NCBI GenBank assembly: GCA_013374505.1
Contig: QENJ01000253.1
Coordinates: 1-8,079, forward strand
Reading direction: 5' to 3'
DNA length: 8,079 bases
From: Candidatus Methanophagaceae archaeon
GTDB lineage: Archaea; Halobacteriota; Syntropharchaeia; Alkanophagales; Methanospirareceae
This document shows, piece by piece, positions 6,483 through 8,079 of the stretch (position 1 is its first letter; every line of letters starts with the position of its first letter). A program made the position numbers and the translations under genes. The notes under the pieces were generated by a model, which saw only the letters and a program-made list of their open reading frames with translations, was not told where the DNA came from and did no database searches.

Positions 6483-6504
6483 ATTTCATAAAGGATAATT
6501 AGCC

Positions 6505-6514
6505 CTATATAAAA
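6505..6514 (-). promoter_or_regulatory. TATA box for Yip1 gene
   Basis: On the minus strand this reads TTTTATATAG, with purine-rich AGAAAG before it as a possible BRE. It lies about 35-40 bases upstream of the ATG, which would give a short leader containing the SD. Confidence 0.6.
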
Positions 6515-6545
6515 CTTTCTAAATTTTAGCGTGGCGCGAAAAAAA

Positions 6546-6560
6546 CGAAAAGTTTATATA
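6546..6560 (+). promoter_or_regulatory. BRE/TATA promoter of cytochrome gene
   Basis: CGAAAAG followed by TTTATATA is a near-ideal archaeal BRE plus TATA box. Transcription would begin near 6585, leaving a leader of about 55 bases before the ATG at 6641. The two divergent TATA boxes are about 40 bases apart, and a short dyad CTAAA-T-TTTAG (6519-6529) lies between them. Confidence 0.7.
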
Positions 6561-6626
6561 GCATCTTATGCTTAGAAGAGAGTAAAATCTTGGAGTACAT
6601 AAAAAATGGAAGTTAAAAAATCGATT

Positions 6627-6633
6627 AGGAGGT
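6627..6633 (+). promoter_or_regulatory. Ribosome binding site of cytochrome gene
   Basis: AGGAGGT ends seven bases before ATG 6641. It rules out the in-frame TTG at 6635, which is only one base downstream. Confidence 0.8.
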
Positions 6634-6640
6634 TTTGAGT

Positions 6641-7276
6641 ATGGAAACAGGTGAGAAGGTGATTATTGCGCTGGTCGTACTGGTTACCGTGGGAGTTCTT
6701 ATTGGCGTTGTGTTTGGTGCGGCGGTCCTCATGCCAAAGATGATGGAAGAGATGGAGAAGCCCGAGAGTTGTGCTTCGAACTGTCATGAGATGGAGTATT
6801 TTGTGATTTCCCATCAAGAATCCGTGCATAGCCACATAGATGATTGTCACGATTGCCATCACCCGCACGGGCTGGAAGTGTTCATGTATATGGGGCATGC
6901 CACACATCATGCGGAAACGATGGTTGAAGCGATGATGGAGGGCAGAGATACAAAAGAAGCTTTCGCGGAGATGGCACATCACATAGAAGAGAAGCCACCA
7001 GCATCGCCAAAGAACGAGCATTGTACGGAATGCCACGAGGAGCGCAATGTTGCGATGCCAGAGTATATCACGGAGAGTGACATTTCCTGCATCAGATGCC
7101 ACGATGGAACTAGAGCGAGTGCAGTCTCGCATACGGCACACCCGGTTGGTGACTACAATGCCTACGAGAGTCCTGATTATACGGGCTACGAGTGTGTTGC
7201 ATGTCACAACGACCACGATATTGGCGTTAAGGAAGAGACTTGCACTACTTGTCATCCTACGGAGAGTACACACTAA
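6641..7276 (+). CDS. Membrane-anchored hexaheme c-type cytochrome (NapC/NrfH-like N-terminus)
   Basis: This 211-residue protein has one N-terminal membrane helix (residues 7-30), which acts as an uncleaved anchor, and an extracytoplasmic heme domain. Heme motifs are CASNCH (44-49, the rare CX3CH spacing), CHDCH (69-73), CTECH (128-132), CIRCH (150-154), CVACH (185-189) and CTTCH (201-205). The first is followed by Glu-Met (CHEM), like the CxxCHxM heme of NrfH, where Met is the axial ligand. The helix plus the two closely placed first hemes resembles the NapC/NirT/NrfH quinol dehydrogenases, which have four hemes, so this is an extended or distinct member. With 22 His it has ample bis-His ligands. 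It probably passes electrons from the membrane to an external partner. The next gene encodes a CcmF-like maturation protein. Which electron donor or acceptor it serves cannot be told here. Confidence 0.9.
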   Translation: METGEKVIIALVVLVTVGVLIGVVFGAAVLMPKMMEEMEKPESCASNCHEMEYFVISHQESVHSHIDDCHDCHHPHGLEVFMYMGHATHHAETMVEAMMEGRDTKEAFAEMAHHIEEKPPASPKNEHCTECHEERNVAMPEYITESDISCIRCHDGTRASAVSHTAHPVGDYNAYESPDYTGYECVACHNDHDIGVKEETCTTCHPTESTH

Positions 7277-7315
7277 ACCCTGATTTTCTCCGGGTTTTTT
7301 TATTTTTTTTTTTTT
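7275..7315 (+). terminator. Hairpin plus long T-run terminator of cytochrome gene
   Basis: AAACCC (7275-7280), overlapping the stop codon, can pair with GGGTTT (7292-7297). The pairing merges into a run of about 20 bases that is all T except for one A (7295-7315). This is a strong archaeal-type terminator between the two convergent genes. Confidence 0.75.
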
Positions 7316-7346
7316 GCTATAATTCAACAATCTCGCTCGTTGCTCG

Positions 7347-7380
7347 TGCTATACTTTTCGTCGTAGTTCACTGTATAGCA
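7347..7380. repeat. 8-bp inverted repeat at the CcmF-like 3' end
   Basis: TGCTATAC (7347-7354) and GTATAGCA (7373-7380) are perfect inverted repeats separated by 18 bases, overlapping the CcmF-like stop (7349-7351) and its last codons. A hairpin could form in that transcript. No T-run follows on the minus strand, only the A-rich side of the cytochrome terminator, so a terminator role is uncertain. Confidence 0.4.
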
Positions 7381-8079
7381 GTAGCGTCATACTAATCCCC
7401 TGTAATACTATTCCAAACCAGACAAGCCATATCAGCGGGACCCGTTTTACCTTAAGGATAAAATCTTCTGGCTGTGCTTCCCCGCCCATTAGGGCATAAC
7501 GTAAGGAATTATAACTGGAGTCGGTATGTTGCATGAACACGTATATGTCGCCCGCCAGAGCTGAAATAATTAAAGGCTCGGATACTACACCCCAATTAGT
7601 ATAGTAGTACATCTCCAGCGTTTCTTCATGGATCTTACCCCCATCTTCTATAGTAACGTCTATTTCCAGGCCAGAGTGTTCCGGGACTGTGAAGGCGTGT
7701 CCTGTCCTGGGGTAAATGCTACCTACGCCCTGGTATAACGTGCAATCACCCAGTTTTAGCTCCATCCCTAAAGTGCTAATCTCCGAGTTGGGTTTCGCGA
7801 TAATGTTGCCACTCTCCAATTCCGCCGTGGAGCTGATAAAAACGCCTATTAATATGATTATGATGGAGAGATGCACGAGGGTTCTACCCAACACGCGTGA
7901 TGATTGCTGCTTCTTTTGTAATGAACGCACAAAGGCATGCGCGATAGCAATCCCTGCCGCGAACAGAAGCGGAAGCCCGAAGTTTGCAAGTGTATTCGGC
8001 GTTGGGACACCGAGCAATGCGAATACAACTCCAATGCCTGTTACCGCAATGAGCAGCAGGGCATATCTCTTCAATTTTA
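7349..8079 (-). CDS. CcmF-like cytochrome c maturation protein, C-terminal part (runs off window edge)
   Basis: The 240-odd residues seen here match the C-terminal part of CcmF, the membrane subunit that ligates heme to apocytochrome outside the membrane. Numbering from the TTG at 8074, there are helices at about 4-22 and 31-50, then RTLVHLSIIIILIGVFISS (64-82), in which His68 aligns with the conserved helix histidine thought to bind the intrinsic heme b. After that comes an extracytoplasmic beta-rich region with YYYTNWGVVSEPLI and AGDIYVFMQ, and a last helix (213-234) led by VKRVPLIWLVW, the usual CcmF ending. The WWD motif would lie before this segment, outside the window. TTG at 8074 has no visible RBS and the frame stays open to the edge, so I treat the gene as continuing. 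A split CcmF, known in some archaea, is the alternative. Its product may mature the neighbouring cytochrome. Confidence 0.85.
   Translation of the reverse strand, partial: KLKRYALLLIAVTGIGVVFALLGVPTPNTLANFGLPLLFAAGIAIAHAFVRSLQKKQQSSRVLGRTLVHLSIIIILIGVFISSTAELESGNIIAKPNSEISTLGMELKLGDCTLYQGVGSIYPRTGHAFTVPEHSGLEIDVTIEDGGKIHEETLEMYYYTNWGVVSEPLIISALAGDIYVFMQHTDSSYNSLRYALMGGEAQPEDFILKVKRVPLIWLVWFGIVLQGISMTLLLYSELRRKV

Noticed and set aside
6572..7330. A 252-codon minus-strand frame opposite the cytochrome gene
   Set aside because: It is rich in His, Arg and Met as expected for the antisense of a heme protein, has no domain I recognise, no SD, and it covers the T-run terminator. The plus-strand gene has six heme motifs, an SD and a promoter.

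Overview
The window looks archaeal, and most like a cytochrome-bearing euryarchaeon (Halobacteriota). The sequence evidence is: AT-rich TATA boxes about 25-35 bases before starts, some with a purine-rich BRE (clearest at 6546-6560); ribosome binding sites matching the archaeal 16S tail (GGTGAT at 5513-5518, AGGAGGT at 6627-6633); a tRNA-His gene without encoded CCA and followed directly by a T-run; and a secreted protein whose C-terminal domain I know from surface proteins of Methanosarcinales, Archaeoglobi and ANME archaea. A multiheme cytochrome beside a CcmF-type maturation gene fits a respiring methane- or alkane-metabolising lineage such as ANME-1 or Syntrophoarchaeia. That placement is inference.

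Left part (1-2903). A STAS-domain regulator on the minus strand (194-547) is divergent from a cytoplasmic S9-family serine peptidase on the plus strand (784-2715). Their 236-base spacer carries TATA-like elements for both genes and a perfect 7-bp dyad at 611-628. Bases 1-193 hold only an A/T-rich likely terminator for the STAS gene and an unconvincing open frame.

Middle (2904-5910). A tRNA-His gene is followed by three minus-strand coding stretches. The first is a small HEPN-like ORF (3017-3244). The second is a large secreted FG-GAP/VCBS repeat protein split by a +1 frameshift near 4100-4110 (3346-5506). The third, just upstream of it, is an ORF with no credible start (5526-5792) that looks like a 5'-truncated gene.

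Right part (5911-8079). A Yip1-family membrane protein (minus) and a membrane-anchored hexaheme cytochrome c (plus) diverge from a compact region with back-to-back TATA boxes. The cytochrome converges on the C-terminal part of a CcmF-like heme-ligation protein (minus), which runs off the right edge. The cytochrome would be exported and its hemes attached outside the membrane by the Ccm system, of which the neighbouring gene is probably a part. One of its six heme motifs is the unusual CX3CH form.

I see no CRISPR array, insertion sequence, rRNA or replication origin. The most unusual points are the stop-adjacent frameshift in the surface protein, the CX3CH heme site, the archaeal STAS regulator, the tRNA-His without encoded G-1, and the coding remnants around the surface gene.
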